Notes under the pieces: generated by a model
The model's database searches: none
The model's input: only the letters and a program-made list of their open reading frames with translations
What the model was told of the DNA's origin: nothing
Position numbers and translations under genes: made by a program
From: Marivirga sp.
GTDB taxonomy: Bacteria > Bacteroidota > Bacteroidia > Cytophagales > Cyclobacteriaceae
Direction: 5' to 3'
Assembly (NCBI RefSeq): GCF_024636815.1
Contig: NZ_JAGXGF010000140.1
Coordinates: 1-35,284, forward strand
Length of the DNA: 35,284 nt
In this document: positions 23,235 through 33,307 of the stretch, one piece after another
Layout: the number at the start of each line of letters is the position of its first letter
Numbering within the stretch: the stretch's first letter is position 1

Positions 23235-25019
23235 ATGAAGAACATTAGAAATTTTTGCATTATTGCGCACATTGACCATGGTAAAAGTACCTTGGCAGAT
23301 AGACTGTTGGATTCAACCCAAACGGTTAATGATCGCGAGAAAATGGAACAACTGTTGGATAACATGGATTTGGAGCGTGAGCGAGGCATCACGATCAAAT
23401 CGCATGCAATCCAAATGGATTATAAATTAAATGGAGAGGAATATATCTATAACCTTATTGACACCCCGGGTCACGTAGATTTTTCCTATGAGGTTTCTCG
23501 TTCCATTGCTGCTTGCGAGGGCGCACTGCTGATTGTAGATGCTGCACAAGGTATCCAAGCACAAACCATTTCCAACTTGTATTTGGCCATAGAACATGAT
23601 TTAGAAATTATTCCTGTTCTCAATAAAATTGACTTACCGGGTGCCATGGTAGAGGAAGTTTCCGACCAGATTATTGAATTAATTGGTTGTAAAAGAGAAG
23701 ACATTCTCCATGCAAGTGCTAAGGAAGGAATCGGAATAACTGAAATTTTAGAAGCTGTAGTACATAGAATTCCTGCTCCGAAAGGAGACCCAAAGGCACC
23801 TTTGCAAGCAATGGTTTTCGATTCTGTTTTTAATCCTTACAGAGGAATTGAAGTCTATTTCAGGGTTTTCAATGGAGAAATCAACAAAGGAGATAAGATT
23901 AAATTTATTAATACTGGCAAAACCTATGAGGCTGATGAGATTGGGATTTTAAAACTAACTCAGCAGCCAAGAGACACTATTAGCACAGGAAATGTAGGCT
24001 ATTTAATTAGCGGTATTAAAGTAGCCAAAGAAGTTAAAGTAGGGGATACCATTACCCAAGTTAATAATCCAGGCACAGCAGTGCAAGGTTTTGAAAATGT
24101 AAAACCTATGGTTTATGCAGGAATCTATCCTGTTGATACCTCAGATTTTGAGGAATTGAGAGCTTCAATGGAAAAGCTGCAGTTAAATGACGCTTCATTA
24201 GTATGGGAGCCTGAAACTTCTGCAGCCCTTGGTTTCGGTTTCAGATGCGGCTTCTTAGGAATGCTGCACATGGAAATTGTGCAGGAAAGATTAGAGCGTG
24301 AATTTGATATGACCGTGATTACCACTGTTCCATCAGTGCAGTTTCATGCTTTTAAGAAAGGTGGCGAAATGGTGAAAGTAAGTGCTCCATCAGAATTGCC
24401 TGATTTAGGAGAAATTGACCATCTGGAAGAGCCTTATATTAGAGCTCAAATCATTACCAAGGAAGATTTTGTAGGCCCTGTTATTTCTCTTTGTATGGAC
24501 AAAAGAGGGGAAATCAAGAATCAGGTTTATCTAACTCAAAGTCGTGTTGAATTGACTTTCCATTTACCGCTAGCTGAAATTGTATTTGATTTCTTCGATA
24601 AATTGAAAACAATTTCCAAAGGATATGCTTCTCTTGATTATGAATTGGTAGGTTATCATACTAGTAATTTAGTGAAATTGGATATCTTATTAAATGGAGA
24701 TAAGGTGGATGCACTTTCTGCTATTGTACATAGAGAAAAGGCTTACGAATGGGGTAAGAAATTGTGCGAAAAACTTAAGGAATTAATCCCGAGACAACAA
24801 TTTGAAATCGCAATTCAAGCAGCAATTGGTACTAAGGTGATTGCCAGAGAATCTGTGAAAGCACTTCGTAAAAATGTTTTGGCTAAATGTTACGGTGGAG
24901 ATATTTCACGTAAGAGAAAGCTTTTGGAAAAGCAGAAGAAAGGGAAGAAGAGAATGCGACAAGTAGGAAATGTGGAAATTCCGCAGGAAGCATTTATGGC
25001 AGTTCTTAAATTGGATTAA
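23235..25019 (+). CDS. lepA: Elongation factor 4 (LepA)
   Basis: LepA is a ribosome-bound GTPase related to EF-G, linked to back-translocation and subunit biogenesis. The 594 residues show G1 AHIDHGKST (11-19), G3 DTPGHVDF (76-83), G4 NKID (130-133), the domain II barrel, EF-G-like domains III and V, and the LepA-specific C-terminal domain with [20 protein letters not shown] and [20 protein letters not shown], given here in parts. Length is normal. The stop is followed at once by the leader element of folD. Confidence 0.98.
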   Translation: MKNIRNFCIIAHIDHGKSTLADRLLDSTQTVNDREKMEQLLDNMDLERERGITIKSHAIQMDYKLNGEEYIYNLIDTPGHVDFSYEVSRSIAACEGALLIVDAAQGIQAQTISNLYLAIEHDLEIIPVLNKIDLPGAMVEEVSDQIIELIGCKREDILHASAKEGIGITEILEAVVHRIPAPKGDPKAPLQAMVFDSVFNPYRGIEVYFRVFNGEINKGDKIKFINTGKTYEADEIGILKLTQQPRDTISTGNVGYLISGIKVAKEVKVGDTITQVNNPGTAVQGFENVKPMVYAGIYPVDTSDFEELRASMEKLQLNDASLVWEPETSAALGFGFRCGFLGMLHMEIVQERLEREFDMTVITTVPSVQFHAFKKGGEMVKVSAPSELPDLGEIDHLEEPYIRAQIITKEDFVGPVISLCMDKRGEIKNQVYLTQSRVELTFHLPLAEIVFDFFDKLKTISKGYASLDYELVGYHTSNLVKLDILLNGDKVDALSAIVHREKAYEWGKKLCEKLKELIPRQQFEIAIQAAIGTKVIARESVKALRKNVLAKCYGGDISRKRKLLEKQKKGKKRMRQVGNVEIPQEAFMAVLKLD

Positions 25020-25021
25020 AA

Positions 25022-25146
25022 TAGAGCCTATTAGGCATTTACTTGAGAAATTGTGGTAATTACCTGATAATTAGAGTTAAAAAGCGAATTTCTGTCTATG
25101 TTAAAGTCATATAAATATAGACAGTATTATGAAAGCAATAAGTAAA
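25022..25146 (+). promoter_or_regulatory. Leader element shared with rny, copy before folD
   Basis: AGAGCCTATTAGGCA starts 2 bases after the lepA stop and holds the palindrome GCCTATTAGGC (25026-25036). TTTACTT (25038-25044) pairs with AAGTAAA (25140-25146), AGAAATT (25046-25052) with AATTTCT (25087-25093), and CTGTCTAT (25092-25099) with ATAGACAG (25117-25124). The core GTAATTACCTGATAATTAGA matches the rny copy. The outer helix differs from the rny copy (ATTACTT/AAGTAAT) by an A-T to T-A swap, a paired change. The structure ends 20 bases before the folD ATG, so it could control translation. Confidence 0.6.
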
Positions 25147-25166
25147 CACAATACAAGCAGAATACC

Positions 25167-26063
25167 ATGGCTATTTTATTAGACGGGAAGAAGATTTCTT
25201 CTCAAATAAAAGAAGAATTAAAAGCAAAAGTTGAAGAGTTAAAGAAAGAAGGTAGTAAAGTGCCCCATCTTTCAGCAATTTTAGTGGGGACAGATGGCGC
25301 CAGCCAAACCTATGTGGAGGCAAAGGTTAAAGATTGTCAAGAAATAGGTTTTGAATCTTCAAAATTACTATTTGATGATTCAATTTCCGAAGCTGAACTT
25401 TTACAAGAAGTAGACAAATTGAATAATGATGAAAGGGTTGACGGTTTCATCGTGCAGTTGCCGCTGCCTAAGCACATTAATGTAGATAAAGTCCTTAATG
25501 CTATCAAGCCTGAGAAAGATGTAGATGGTTTTCATCCCATGAATTATGGAAGAATGGCAACTAATTTACCAGCTTACATTCCAGCAACCCCTTTTGGTGT
25601 GATGGAATTATTGAAGCGCTATGAAATCCCAACCAAAGGAAAGCATTGCGTGGTAGTTGGAAGAAGCCGTATTGTGGGCTCGCCTGTTTCTATATTAATG
25701 GGAAGTGATAATTATCCGGGAGACGCAACAGTTACTTTAACGCACAGATACACAATAGATCTAGCCAAATATACTAAGCAAGCAGATATTTTGATAGTAG
25801 CTGTTGGAAAGCCAGGTTTAATTACTGCCGACATGGTGAAGAATGATGTAGTCGTGATAGATGTAGGAACCACTAGAGTCCCAGACGCAACTAAAAAATC
25901 AGGATTTGCCTTAAAGGGAGATGTTTTATTTGATGAGGTTTCTAAGAAAGCTACACATATTACGCCTGTGCCCGGTGGAGTCGGACCTATGACCAGAGCC
26001 GGATTATTGATGAATACATGGTTAGCTGCACAAAAAGAAATTTATGGAAAAGAACTCGTTTGA
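25167..26063 (+). CDS. folD: Bifunctional methylenetetrahydrofolate dehydrogenase/cyclohydrolase
   Basis: FolD interconverts 5,10-methylene-THF and 10-formyl-THF, feeding purine and fMet synthesis. The 298 residues carry the active-site YVEAKVK (49-55, Lys53), DGFIVQLPLPKHI, the NADP-binding GRSRIVGSPVS and the closing PVPGGVGPMTRAGLL. Length is standard. The start MAILLDGKKI fits. A short frame at 25129-25182 (MKAISKHNTSRIPWLFY) overlaps the start codon in another frame. queE overlaps the 3' end by 20 bases, so the two are coupled. Confidence 0.97.
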   Translation: MAILLDGKKISSQIKEELKAKVEELKKEGSKVPHLSAILVGTDGASQTYVEAKVKDCQEIGFESSKLLFDDSISEAELLQEVDKLNNDERVDGFIVQLPLPKHINVDKVLNAIKPEKDVDGFHPMNYGRMATNLPAYIPATPFGVMELLKRYEIPTKGKHCVVVGRSRIVGSPVSILMGSDNYPGDATVTLTHRYTIDLAKYTKQADILIVAVGKPGLITADMVKNDVVVIDVGTTRVPDATKKSGFALKGDVLFDEVSKKATHITPVPGGVGPMTRAGLLMNTWLAAQKEIYGKELV

Positions 26064-26667
26064 TCCAAGCGTTGAGCTCCCTTTGATGGAAGCTTTTTAT
26101 ACTATACAGGGAGAAGGAAGTCATAGTGGAAAAGCTGCTTATTTCATTCGTTTAGGCGGTTGTGATGTGGGCTGTGTTTGGTGTGATGTGAAAGATTCCT
26201 GGGATGCAGATAAATGGCCACTTACCAAAATAGATGATATTGTTGATGATGCTTATCAATACGAATCTCGTTTAGCGGTGATTACAGGCGGTGAACCTTT
26301 TATGTATGATATGCATGGGTTGACCAAACGATTGTTACAAAAAGGATTTCATGTAAATGTAGAAACTTCAGGTGCCCATCCATTTAGTGGTATGGTGGAT
26401 TGGATTTGCCTTTCACCTAAGAAATTTAAGGAGCCTTTGGAACAGTGGTATAATAGAGCTGATGAATTAAAAATCATCATCTTTAATAAATCAGATTTTA
26501 AATGGGCTGAAGAACATGCTGAAAAAGTAAGTTCTGATTGTAAGTTACTCATTCAACCTGAATGGAGTAAGCGTGATGAAATGATGCCTTTGATTGTAGA
26601 TTATGTAAAAGAAAACCCACAATGGAGTATTTCTTTGCAGACACATAAATATTTGCAAATCCCTTAA
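26044..26667 (+). CDS. queE: 7-carboxy-7-deazaguanine synthase
   Basis: QueE is a radical SAM enzyme that contracts the ring of 6-carboxytetrahydropterin to CDG in queuosine synthesis. The 207 residues show FYTIQGEGSHSGK (18-30) and the cluster motif C40-x3-C44-x2-C47 (GGCDVGCVWCDVK), with ITGGEPFMY after it. The QGEG and the glycine-rich GGEP for SAM are present. The first ATG makes a 20-base overlap with folD; a later ATG at 26086 would avoid it, but the longer form has family-like residues. No other queuosine genes are seen. Confidence 0.94.
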   Translation: MEKNSFDPSVELPLMEAFYTIQGEGSHSGKAAYFIRLGGCDVGCVWCDVKDSWDADKWPLTKIDDIVDDAYQYESRLAVITGGEPFMYDMHGLTKRLLQKGFHVNVETSGAHPFSGMVDWICLSPKKFKEPLEQWYNRADELKIIIFNKSDFKWAEEHAEKVSSDCKLLIQPEWSKRDEMMPLIVDYVKENPQWSISLQTHKYLQIP

Positions 26668-26713
26668 TACTTAAATTCCTTTTGAAATTCTCCCTTATCA
26701 GCTAAATTGGGAT

Positions 26714-28570
26714 ATGAATTTCAAAATAACACCACTCTTTTTAATTATAATGTTTTCCAGCCTGACTTTAATCGGTCAGGATTATAAATGGAGAACAGAA
26801 AGACTAGTCGAAAAATCCAAAGAAGCACTTTACCAGAGAAATTGGGATGCAGCTGTTCAATATATGGATGATGCCATAGCAATTGAACCTGATAACCATC
26901 TCCTTTATTTAGAGAAAGCCTCCTTGTTTTTTGGCATAAATGATTTAAATAAAGTGGTTACGGCATTGGAGAAAGCGTTCTCAATAGAAGAAAAATGGCC
27001 TGCCAATTACACAGATTATTATTTCATTTTAGGGAAAGAGTTTTTTGACCGTGGTAAATATGCACTAGCTAAAAAGCCACTTGAGATTTATCAGCAGAAA
27101 GGTTATAAAGAAGATTACCTTAAAATGGCTGAAATAATATCACAGTCTATTGATTATGCTGTAGAAGAACTTGAAAAGCAAGCTGCCGATAAAGAAGAGA
27201 TCAAATCGATAGAATCAGAAAAAATATTTCGAAGCATTTATTTCCCTTTTTTTACGCTTTACCCATCCGAATTTTTGTATTTCACTGGACAAAGAACGGG
27301 TAGTTTGGCAGAAGGGATTTACCGGGCAAAATTATCAGGTAATCAATTTCAAAATGTGGAGGAAGTACCTGTTATCAATACAAAGGAAAATGAAGGGGCT
27401 GCTGCAATTTCTGCAGATGGAAGAGTAATGGTTTATACGAGTTGTAATAAAAGAGATGGTTTTGGAAGTTGTGATTTATATATTTCCTATTATGAAGGAG
27501 ATGAATGGCAAAAGCCGGAAAATTTAGGTGCAAAAATCAATTCAAGTGCCTGGGAGTCTCAACCTTTTCTTTCCTCAGATGGTCGATTTTTATTATTTAG
27601 CTCCAATAGAAAAGGAGGTTTTGGTAAAAGAGATCTTTATTATTCCATAAAGGTAAACGGGGAATGGACTTCAGCTACTAACCTAGGTCCTGAGGTAAAT
27701 ACTTTTGCTGATGAAATATCTCCTTTTCTCACTTTATCAAATGATGAATTATTTTTTAGTTCTAATGGAAGAATAGGGATGGGAGGATTTGATATCTATA
27801 AAATTAGCTGGCCTATATATAAAGGAGTGGTTAAAAATATTGGTTTACCTATTAATACTTTTAGCAATGAGCTTTCCTATCATCAAAAATTTAGTGGAGA
27901 AAAATATTGGGCAAGAGAAATTCAATCAGAAGCCAAATATCCTCCGGCTAAAATTTTCTATATAGATGCAGATGAAAAGAGTGTAATTAACTTGGTTTTT
28001 GGTAGTGTTGTAAATGCCAATGATAGTTTCAGGTTAAAAGCAAAAATCCAGATTTACGATTTGGCAATAGACAGCCTTGTTCAGGAAACTTACAGTAATT
28101 CAATAGATGGAGATTATAAAGTAGTTATTCCTCGTCAGTCAGATTATGCTTTTTATGTGGATGCGCCTGGATATTTATTCCATTCGAAGCGGTTGGAAGT
28201 AACTGAAAGTAAAACAGAATTAAATTTTGCTTTAAAGCCTATTCAAAAAGATGAAACTGTAGTACTTAATAACATCTATTTTGACTTTGACAGTTACGAA
28301 TTGTCAGAGAAATCGAGCAATGAAATTAATAAGATAGCTGATTTTCTCATTCAAAATCCCGAAGTAAAAATTGAAATTGGGGGTTATACAGACGAAGTCG
28401 GTTCTGCTGCTTATAATAAAGAACTTTCCAAAAAAAGAGCTGATGCAGTTTATGAAAAATTAATACAAAAAGGCGGTGTTAATAAAGATAATATTAAGGT
28501 GGTTGGCTATGGTGCAAGAGAACTACCTTCAGGAGAATATAAGAAAATGGTACTATTTAAAGTCATTTAG
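26714..28570 (+). CDS. OmpA-family protein with TPR and beta-propeller domains (PorE-like)
   Basis: The 618 residues begin with a signal peptide (MNFKITPLFLIIMFSSLTLIG) whose end lacks a lipobox Cys. Order of parts: TPR-like helices (about 30-150), a PD40/WD40-type beta-propeller with repeated SSDGRFLLFSSNRKGGFGKRDLYYS-type blades (about 165-380, e.g. FLSSDGRFLLFSSNRKGGFG), a carboxypeptidase-regulatory-like beta domain (about 425-505) and a C-terminal OmpA peptidoglycan-binding domain with IYFDFDSYELSEKS, GGYTDEVGS and LSKKRADAV. The peptidoglycan Asp and Arg are present. This layout is that of PorE, linked to the type IX secretion system. It ends in GEYKKMVLFKVI in place of the common NRRV. 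Confidence 0.85.
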   Translation: MNFKITPLFLIIMFSSLTLIGQDYKWRTERLVEKSKEALYQRNWDAAVQYMDDAIAIEPDNHLLYLEKASLFFGINDLNKVVTALEKAFSIEEKWPANYTDYYFILGKEFFDRGKYALAKKPLEIYQQKGYKEDYLKMAEIISQSIDYAVEELEKQAADKEEIKSIESEKIFRSIYFPFFTLYPSEFLYFTGQRTGSLAEGIYRAKLSGNQFQNVEEVPVINTKENEGAAAISADGRVMVYTSCNKRDGFGSCDLYISYYEGDEWQKPENLGAKINSSAWESQPFLSSDGRFLLFSSNRKGGFGKRDLYYSIKVNGEWTSATNLGPEVNTFADEISPFLTLSNDELFFSSNGRIGMGGFDIYKISWPIYKGVVKNIGLPINTFSNELSYHQKFSGEKYWAREIQSEAKYPPAKIFYIDADEKSVINLVFGSVVNANDSFRLKAKIQIYDLAIDSLVQETYSNSIDGDYKVVIPRQSDYAFYVDAPGYLFHSKRLEVTESKTELNFALKPIQKDETVVLNNIYFDFDSYELSEKSSNEINKIADFLIQNPEVKIEIGGYTDEVGSAAYNKELSKKRADAVYEKLIQKGGVNKDNIKVVGYGARELPSGEYKKMVLFKVI

Positions 28571-28797
28571 ATGTAAATTATTATATGAATAATTATATTT
28601 TACCTAAATATCTAATTTAATTATTGGTTAATATTGGAAAAAAAGGCTTTGTATCTATAATAGATCACTTTTTAAGTGAAAACATATCTAATATTTGGGT
28701 TATTTTTTTTTTATAAAATATATATTTTGTTAGGTATTTTTATTGATAGTTATGTACATTTGGTTTTAATATATTGTTAACCTAAACTAAAATAAGT
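28571..28797 (+). promoter_or_regulatory. AT-rich region with a candidate promoter for the SusC-like gene
   Basis: TACATTTG (28755-28762) matches TAnnTTTG 36 bases before the SusC-like ATG. A TTTG lies at 28726-28729, but its spacing of 25 is longer than usual. Nothing else is seen. Confidence 0.5.
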
Positions 28798-31700
28798 ATG
28801 AAGAAGATTCTACTAACATGTTTCATGTTGGTGTTCGTGTTTCACGCATGGGCACAGGATCGCACCGTAAGTGGTAGAGTAACTGACGCTGATACAGGCG
28901 AAGGTTTACCCGGTGTGAACGTTTTATTAAAAGGTACAGGCACAGGTATGACCACCGATCTGGATGGGAATTACAAAATATCTGTTCCTTCCGAAGGAGG
29001 TACTTTGGTATTTTCATTTATTGGAATGCAAAGTCAAGAAGTATCGATTGGTTCACGATCAGTTATTGATGTTGCAATGGTTTCCGATGTAGCTCAATTG
29101 AGCGAAGTTGTAGTAACAGGATCAGCTCCTGGTATAACTACAAAAACATTAGGTTATTCTATTGGTCAAGTTGATGGTGATTTAATTCAAAATGCACCGG
29201 GTATTGACCCAGCTCAGGCACTACAAGGAAAAGTTGCTGGTGTTAAAATTGTACAAGCGGGTTCTCCAGGTTCAAATGCTGGTATACGTCTTAGAGGTAC
29301 AACTTCATTGTTTGAAGGACAACAACCCCTTATTATTGTAGATGGGATGATTATAGATGGTGGGCTAAGTACCATCAACTCTGAAGATATTGCTTCAGTT
29401 CAAGTACTAAAGTCAGCTTCTGCTGCTGCACTTTATGGATCTAGAGCAGCTAATGGTGCTATTGTTATTAAAACTAACAGGGGGTCATCCATGAAAGTAG
29501 GAGATTCCAAAATTGTTGTAAGAAGTGAAGTTGGACAAAACTTTTTACCTGGTAGAATTCCTTTAGCCGAAACTCATCACTATGAGATTGATCCTGAAAC
29601 AGGAGCTCCTCCAATTGGTGGTCAAGTACCTAGAGAAGACGGTTTGTCTGTAACGCCATATCCAAATCCAGTTGATTATCAGGATATTTTGTTTCAAGAG
29701 AACCTGTTCACCACAAATTTCATGTCCATGACAGGTAATTCTGAAAATATGAATTATATGGTTTCAGGTCAATATTTAGATCAACCTGGGATTATAAGGG
29801 ATACGAAAGGTCAGCAAAGATTTAACTTTAAGGCTAATCTGGATTTTGATATTTCTGACAAGGTGAAAGTAACTACTAGCAATTTTTACAGTAGAAGTAC
29901 TATAGATCAGGCTCCTGTTACTCCGTTTTTTGATATCCTTACTTTAAGACCAGATAGAGATTTATTTGAAGAGGTTCCTAACCCAAACAATCCAGCTGAG
30001 GATGTAATCAATGCAAAGCCGGATAGTTCACAGCAAATGGTTAACCCTGTTTACTCTTTACAGAACAGATATAGTACTCGTGAAAGAGATAGATATATCG
30101 GAAGTATCGGAATTGATTATAAGCCATTTGAATGGATGACTATAGAAGGTTTCTTTGGTTTAGATAAGGATAATATTGTTGATGAAACTGTAGTGCCTTT
30201 CGGCTACCTTGCGGATGATGTAGCATTTAACCGTATAAATGTAGGGGGTATGACTTACGATAGTTATGAAACTTTACAAACCAACGTTAGAGGTAATATC
30301 CTGATGGCAAAAGAATTTGGTGATCTTTCATTAAATGGTCGACTTGGATACTGGTGGGATGTAAATCGTTACAACAGTCATGGTGTGACTGGAGATGGAT
30401 TTACTTTCGGTGGTACGCCAACTTTATCTAACATTTCTGATCCTTCTCCAAGAATTAGTCAAACTAGAACAGAAGTTCAAAGTGAGAGTGGCTTTGCTCA
30501 AATAGGTACTGTTTGGCAAGATAAAATCTCTTTAGATTTATTAGGAAGGGTAGATGCTGTTTCTTTGTTCGGAGCTGATGCCAGAACTTATTTTAACTAC
30601 AGAGCAGCCGCTTCATACAGACTTACAGAAGATGTTACTATACCAGGTGTTCAAGAATTGAAAATTAGAGCTTCTCAAGCAACATCAGGTGTGCAGCCTA
30701 GATTTAGTGCACAGTATGAGACATATAACGTTTCAGGTGGTACTCCACAGAAAAATACTGTAGGGAACAGTTTATTAAAGCCTGCAACTTCAATTGAAAC
30801 AGAGGTGGGTATAAATGTTTATTTCCTTGATAGATTTGATTTAGATGTTACTTACGTAAACTCAACTATCGAAGACCAAATTATACCGGTTCCTTTGATT
30901 GCAGCTGCTGGATATAATTTCCAATGGCAGAATGCAGGTACTTTAACTTACCAGGGAATTGAATTGTCATTAAATGCAAATATTGTGAAGAATGAAAACT
31001 TTACTTGGAATGCAGGTTTAGTATTTGATAAATTCGTTCAGGAAATCACTGATTTACCTATTCCTGAATTCAGAAGAGGTACTGGTATTCAGCAATCTGA
31101 TGTGTTTTTGATTAAAGAAGGAGAACCTGTAGGAGCTATATATGCAACTAAATGGATGAGATCTTTAGATCAAGTATTGGACGGTGATCCTGAGGCAGAT
31201 TTATCTGACTACGTTATAAATGACGAAGGTTATGTTGTAAGAGCTAGTGAAATAGGTACTATCAATGAAGTTCCTTTAGCTTATGTGGATGAAGAAGGCA
31301 ATACAAACCATAAGGTAGGTGATACTAACCCTGATTTCAATTTAGGTATTAATAACACTTTTGTATTGTTCAAGAACTTTAGAATCTATATGCTTTGGGA
31401 TTGGAAACAAGGTGGAGATATATATAGCCAAACTAACCAATTCTTAACAAGAGATAACAGAGCAGGTTATATTGACCAAAGAGGTAAGGAAAATCCAAAG
31501 CCAATTGGTTACTATCAAGCATTCTATAATACTAACAATCCTAGTTCTTATTTTGTATATGATGGAAGCTTCTTGAAATTAAGAGAGTTGTCTGTCAACT
31601 ATAACGTTCCTGTTAAGAACTTTGGATGGGATTTCATACAAGGAATTCAGATTGGAGTTGTGGGTAGAAACTTATTCACCTTCTCTGATTATCCAGGATA

Positions 31701-31815
31701 TGATCCTGAAGTTGGTCAAGGTGATAATAATGTTGATAGAACTACGTATGCAGTTGATGGATTTAGATATCCTAACTTTAGAACTATCTCAGGTTCATTA
31801 CAATTAACATTTTAA
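28798..31815 (+). CDS. SusC/RagA-type TonB-dependent outer-membrane receptor
   Basis: A 1005-residue SusC-like importer. It starts with a signal peptide (MKKILLTCFMLVFVFHAWAQ, with AQ at the expected cut), then a carboxypeptidase D regulatory-like domain (RTVSGRVTDADTGEGLPGVN, about 22-105), the plug domain with a QALQGKVAGVKIVQAGSPGS stretch and the classic GIRLRGTTSL and PLIIVDGMIID motifs, and the long barrel ending NFRTISGSLQLTF. TonB energises such proteins. It pairs with the SusD-like gene 18 bases downstream. The ligand is unknown; no glycoside hydrolase, sigma/anti-sigma or HTCS gene is adjacent in the window. Confidence 0.96.
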   Translation: MKKILLTCFMLVFVFHAWAQDRTVSGRVTDADTGEGLPGVNVLLKGTGTGMTTDLDGNYKISVPSEGGTLVFSFIGMQSQEVSIGSRSVIDVAMVSDVAQLSEVVVTGSAPGITTKTLGYSIGQVDGDLIQNAPGIDPAQALQGKVAGVKIVQAGSPGSNAGIRLRGTTSLFEGQQPLIIVDGMIIDGGLSTINSEDIASVQVLKSASAAALYGSRAANGAIVIKTNRGSSMKVGDSKIVVRSEVGQNFLPGRIPLAETHHYEIDPETGAPPIGGQVPREDGLSVTPYPNPVDYQDILFQENLFTTNFMSMTGNSENMNYMVSGQYLDQPGIIRDTKGQQRFNFKANLDFDISDKVKVTTSNFYSRSTIDQAPVTPFFDILTLRPDRDLFEEVPNPNNPAEDVINAKPDSSQQMVNPVYSLQNRYSTRERDRYIGSIGIDYKPFEWMTIEGFFGLDKDNIVDETVVPFGYLADDVAFNRINVGGMTYDSYETLQTNVRGNILMAKEFGDLSLNGRLGYWWDVNRYNSHGVTGDGFTFGGTPTLSNISDPSPRISQTRTEVQSESGFAQIGTVWQDKISLDLLGRVDAVSLFGADARTYFNYRAAASYRLTEDVTIPGVQELKIRASQATSGVQPRFSAQYETYNVSGGTPQKNTVGNSLLKPATSIETEVGINVYFLDRFDLDVTYVNSTIEDQIIPVPLIAAAGYNFQWQNAGTLTYQGIELSLNANIVKNENFTWNAGLVFDKFVQEITDLPIPEFRRGTGIQQSDVFLIKEGEPVGAIYATKWMRSLDQVLDGDPEADLSDYVINDEGYVVRASEIGTINEVPLAYVDEEGNTNHKVGDTNPDFNLGINNTFVLFKNFRIYMLWDWKQGGDIYSQTNQFLTRDNRAGYIDQRGKENPKPIGYYQAFYNTNNPSSYFVYDGSFLKLRELSVNYNVPVKNFGWDFIQGIQIGVVGRNLFTFSDYPGYDPEVGQGDNNVDRTTYAVDGFRYPNFRTISGSLQLTF

Positions 31816-31833
31816 TACTTAAAGTTAAAATTT

Positions 31834-33291
31834 ATGAAACTAAATAGAATATTAACTATACTCTTTGTCAGTGCTTTTATTTATAGCTGTGCTGATTTAG
31901 AGATCGAAAACCCAAATGAGCCGAATAGCTCAGATGTGTTAGCTAGTCCGGCTGATTTAGCAGCGCTACCAGCGGGTGGTTTTGCCGATTGGCACTTAGG
32001 AAAGTCTCAGGTGAATCCTGGGCCTGCTTTAGCCTGTAATGCAGATGTATTAACTGCCTCTTGGGGTAACTTTGGTATCCGTAATTTTTCATGGCAGCCG
32101 CCATTACCAATTGATAATAGTTTGACATCTAATGATGGAGCAACTATTTCAACGGCATGGAATAGATTTAATTCTGCCGTTTCTGTTGGTACTGATATTG
32201 AAAATGCATTACTTAATACAGAAGCAGCAATAATAGTGGACGGTGTTGATGTGACTGAAAGATTACGTTCTGTAGCCTATTGGTTACAAGGTGCAGGTGT
32301 TGCTCATTTAAGTATGTTATATGACCAAGGCTTTATCGTAACAGCTGAAACTGATTTAGCAACTTTAACAGCTGAGTCATTAGTGGACTATAAAGCGTTA
32401 GCTGAATTTGCCGCTACTAGATTGGAAGAAGCTGCAGCTATTGCAGATGCTAATGAGTTTACTGTTCCTGCTGATTATATCAATGGGCTTACCTTGTCAA
32501 GTGCTGATTTTGCTAAATTAGCCAGAACTATTGCTGCACAAGCATTGGTGCTGAATGCTAGAACTCCTGAAGAGGTAGCTCAAACAGACTGGGCTAGAGT
32601 AAGACAATTAACTGCTAAAGGGATTGATTATGATTTAGCTCCTATTGGAGATGGTAACCTATGGTTTGACGATAATAAGTTAATTGGTGGAGGATCCTTA
32701 GCCAATGGTGTAATAGCCAATACCTGGTGTAGAGTGGATATGAAGATGATGAATCTTATCGATCCAAGTTATCCATCAGCCTATCCAGCTGATGCATCTA
32801 ATCCTGGAAGAGTAACTTCAGATGATGCCAGAGTTGACTCTGATTTCATTTATCGTGATCAAGTTTACTATCCGATTGATAGAGGGATTTACCGATTCTC
32901 AAATTATGTCCACAATAGATATAATTCTGATTTTACTGCTTGGACTGGTAAGCCAATTCCAACTCTTTTACAAGCTGAGAATGACTTGATGCATGCTGAA
33001 GCTTTAATTAGATCTGGTGGTGATAAAACATTAGCAGCCACTTTAATCAATCGTACAAGAGTAGATAGAGGTGAATTAGATCCACTTACAGGTGGTGAAA
33101 GTGATGCTGTTTTATTAGAGGCCGTTAAGTATGAGAAAATGATTGAATTGCTTAATACTTGGGGTGGACGTGAATTAGCAGAAGCTAGAAGATGGGCAGG
33201 TTGGATGCGTGATGGTGCATTTAGACAAATGCCAATACCTGCTTCAGAATTAGTATTATTGGATATTCCAATCTATACATTTGGTGGATAA
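31834..33291 (+). CDS. SusD/RagB-like outer-membrane lipoprotein
   Basis: A 485-residue SusD-like lid protein of the receptor. The signal peptide ends with lipobox FIYSC (Cys19). The helical TPR-like body is followed by the family's C-terminal motifs, LQAENDLMHAEALIRSGG, INRTRVDRG and a RRWAGWM stretch, EKMIELLNTWGGRELAEARR in part. It lacks the shorter FDL-x-R ending typical of canonical SusD, which is normal for divergent members. It lies 18 bases after the SusC-like gene and before a lipoprotein gene 16 bases further on, so the three are one operon. Confidence 0.93.
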   Translation: MKLNRILTILFVSAFIYSCADLEIENPNEPNSSDVLASPADLAALPAGGFADWHLGKSQVNPGPALACNADVLTASWGNFGIRNFSWQPPLPIDNSLTSNDGATISTAWNRFNSAVSVGTDIENALLNTEAAIIVDGVDVTERLRSVAYWLQGAGVAHLSMLYDQGFIVTAETDLATLTAESLVDYKALAEFAATRLEEAAAIADANEFTVPADYINGLTLSSADFAKLARTIAAQALVLNARTPEEVAQTDWARVRQLTAKGIDYDLAPIGDGNLWFDDNKLIGGGSLANGVIANTWCRVDMKMMNLIDPSYPSAYPADASNPGRVTSDDARVDSDFIYRDQVYYPIDRGIYRFSNYVHNRYNSDFTAWTGKPIPTLLQAENDLMHAEALIRSGGDKTLAATLINRTRVDRGELDPLTGGESDAVLLEAVKYEKMIELLNTWGGRELAEARRWAGWMRDGAFRQMPIPASELVLLDIPIYTFGG

Positions 33292-33307
33292 TTAACATTA
33301 ATTTACT

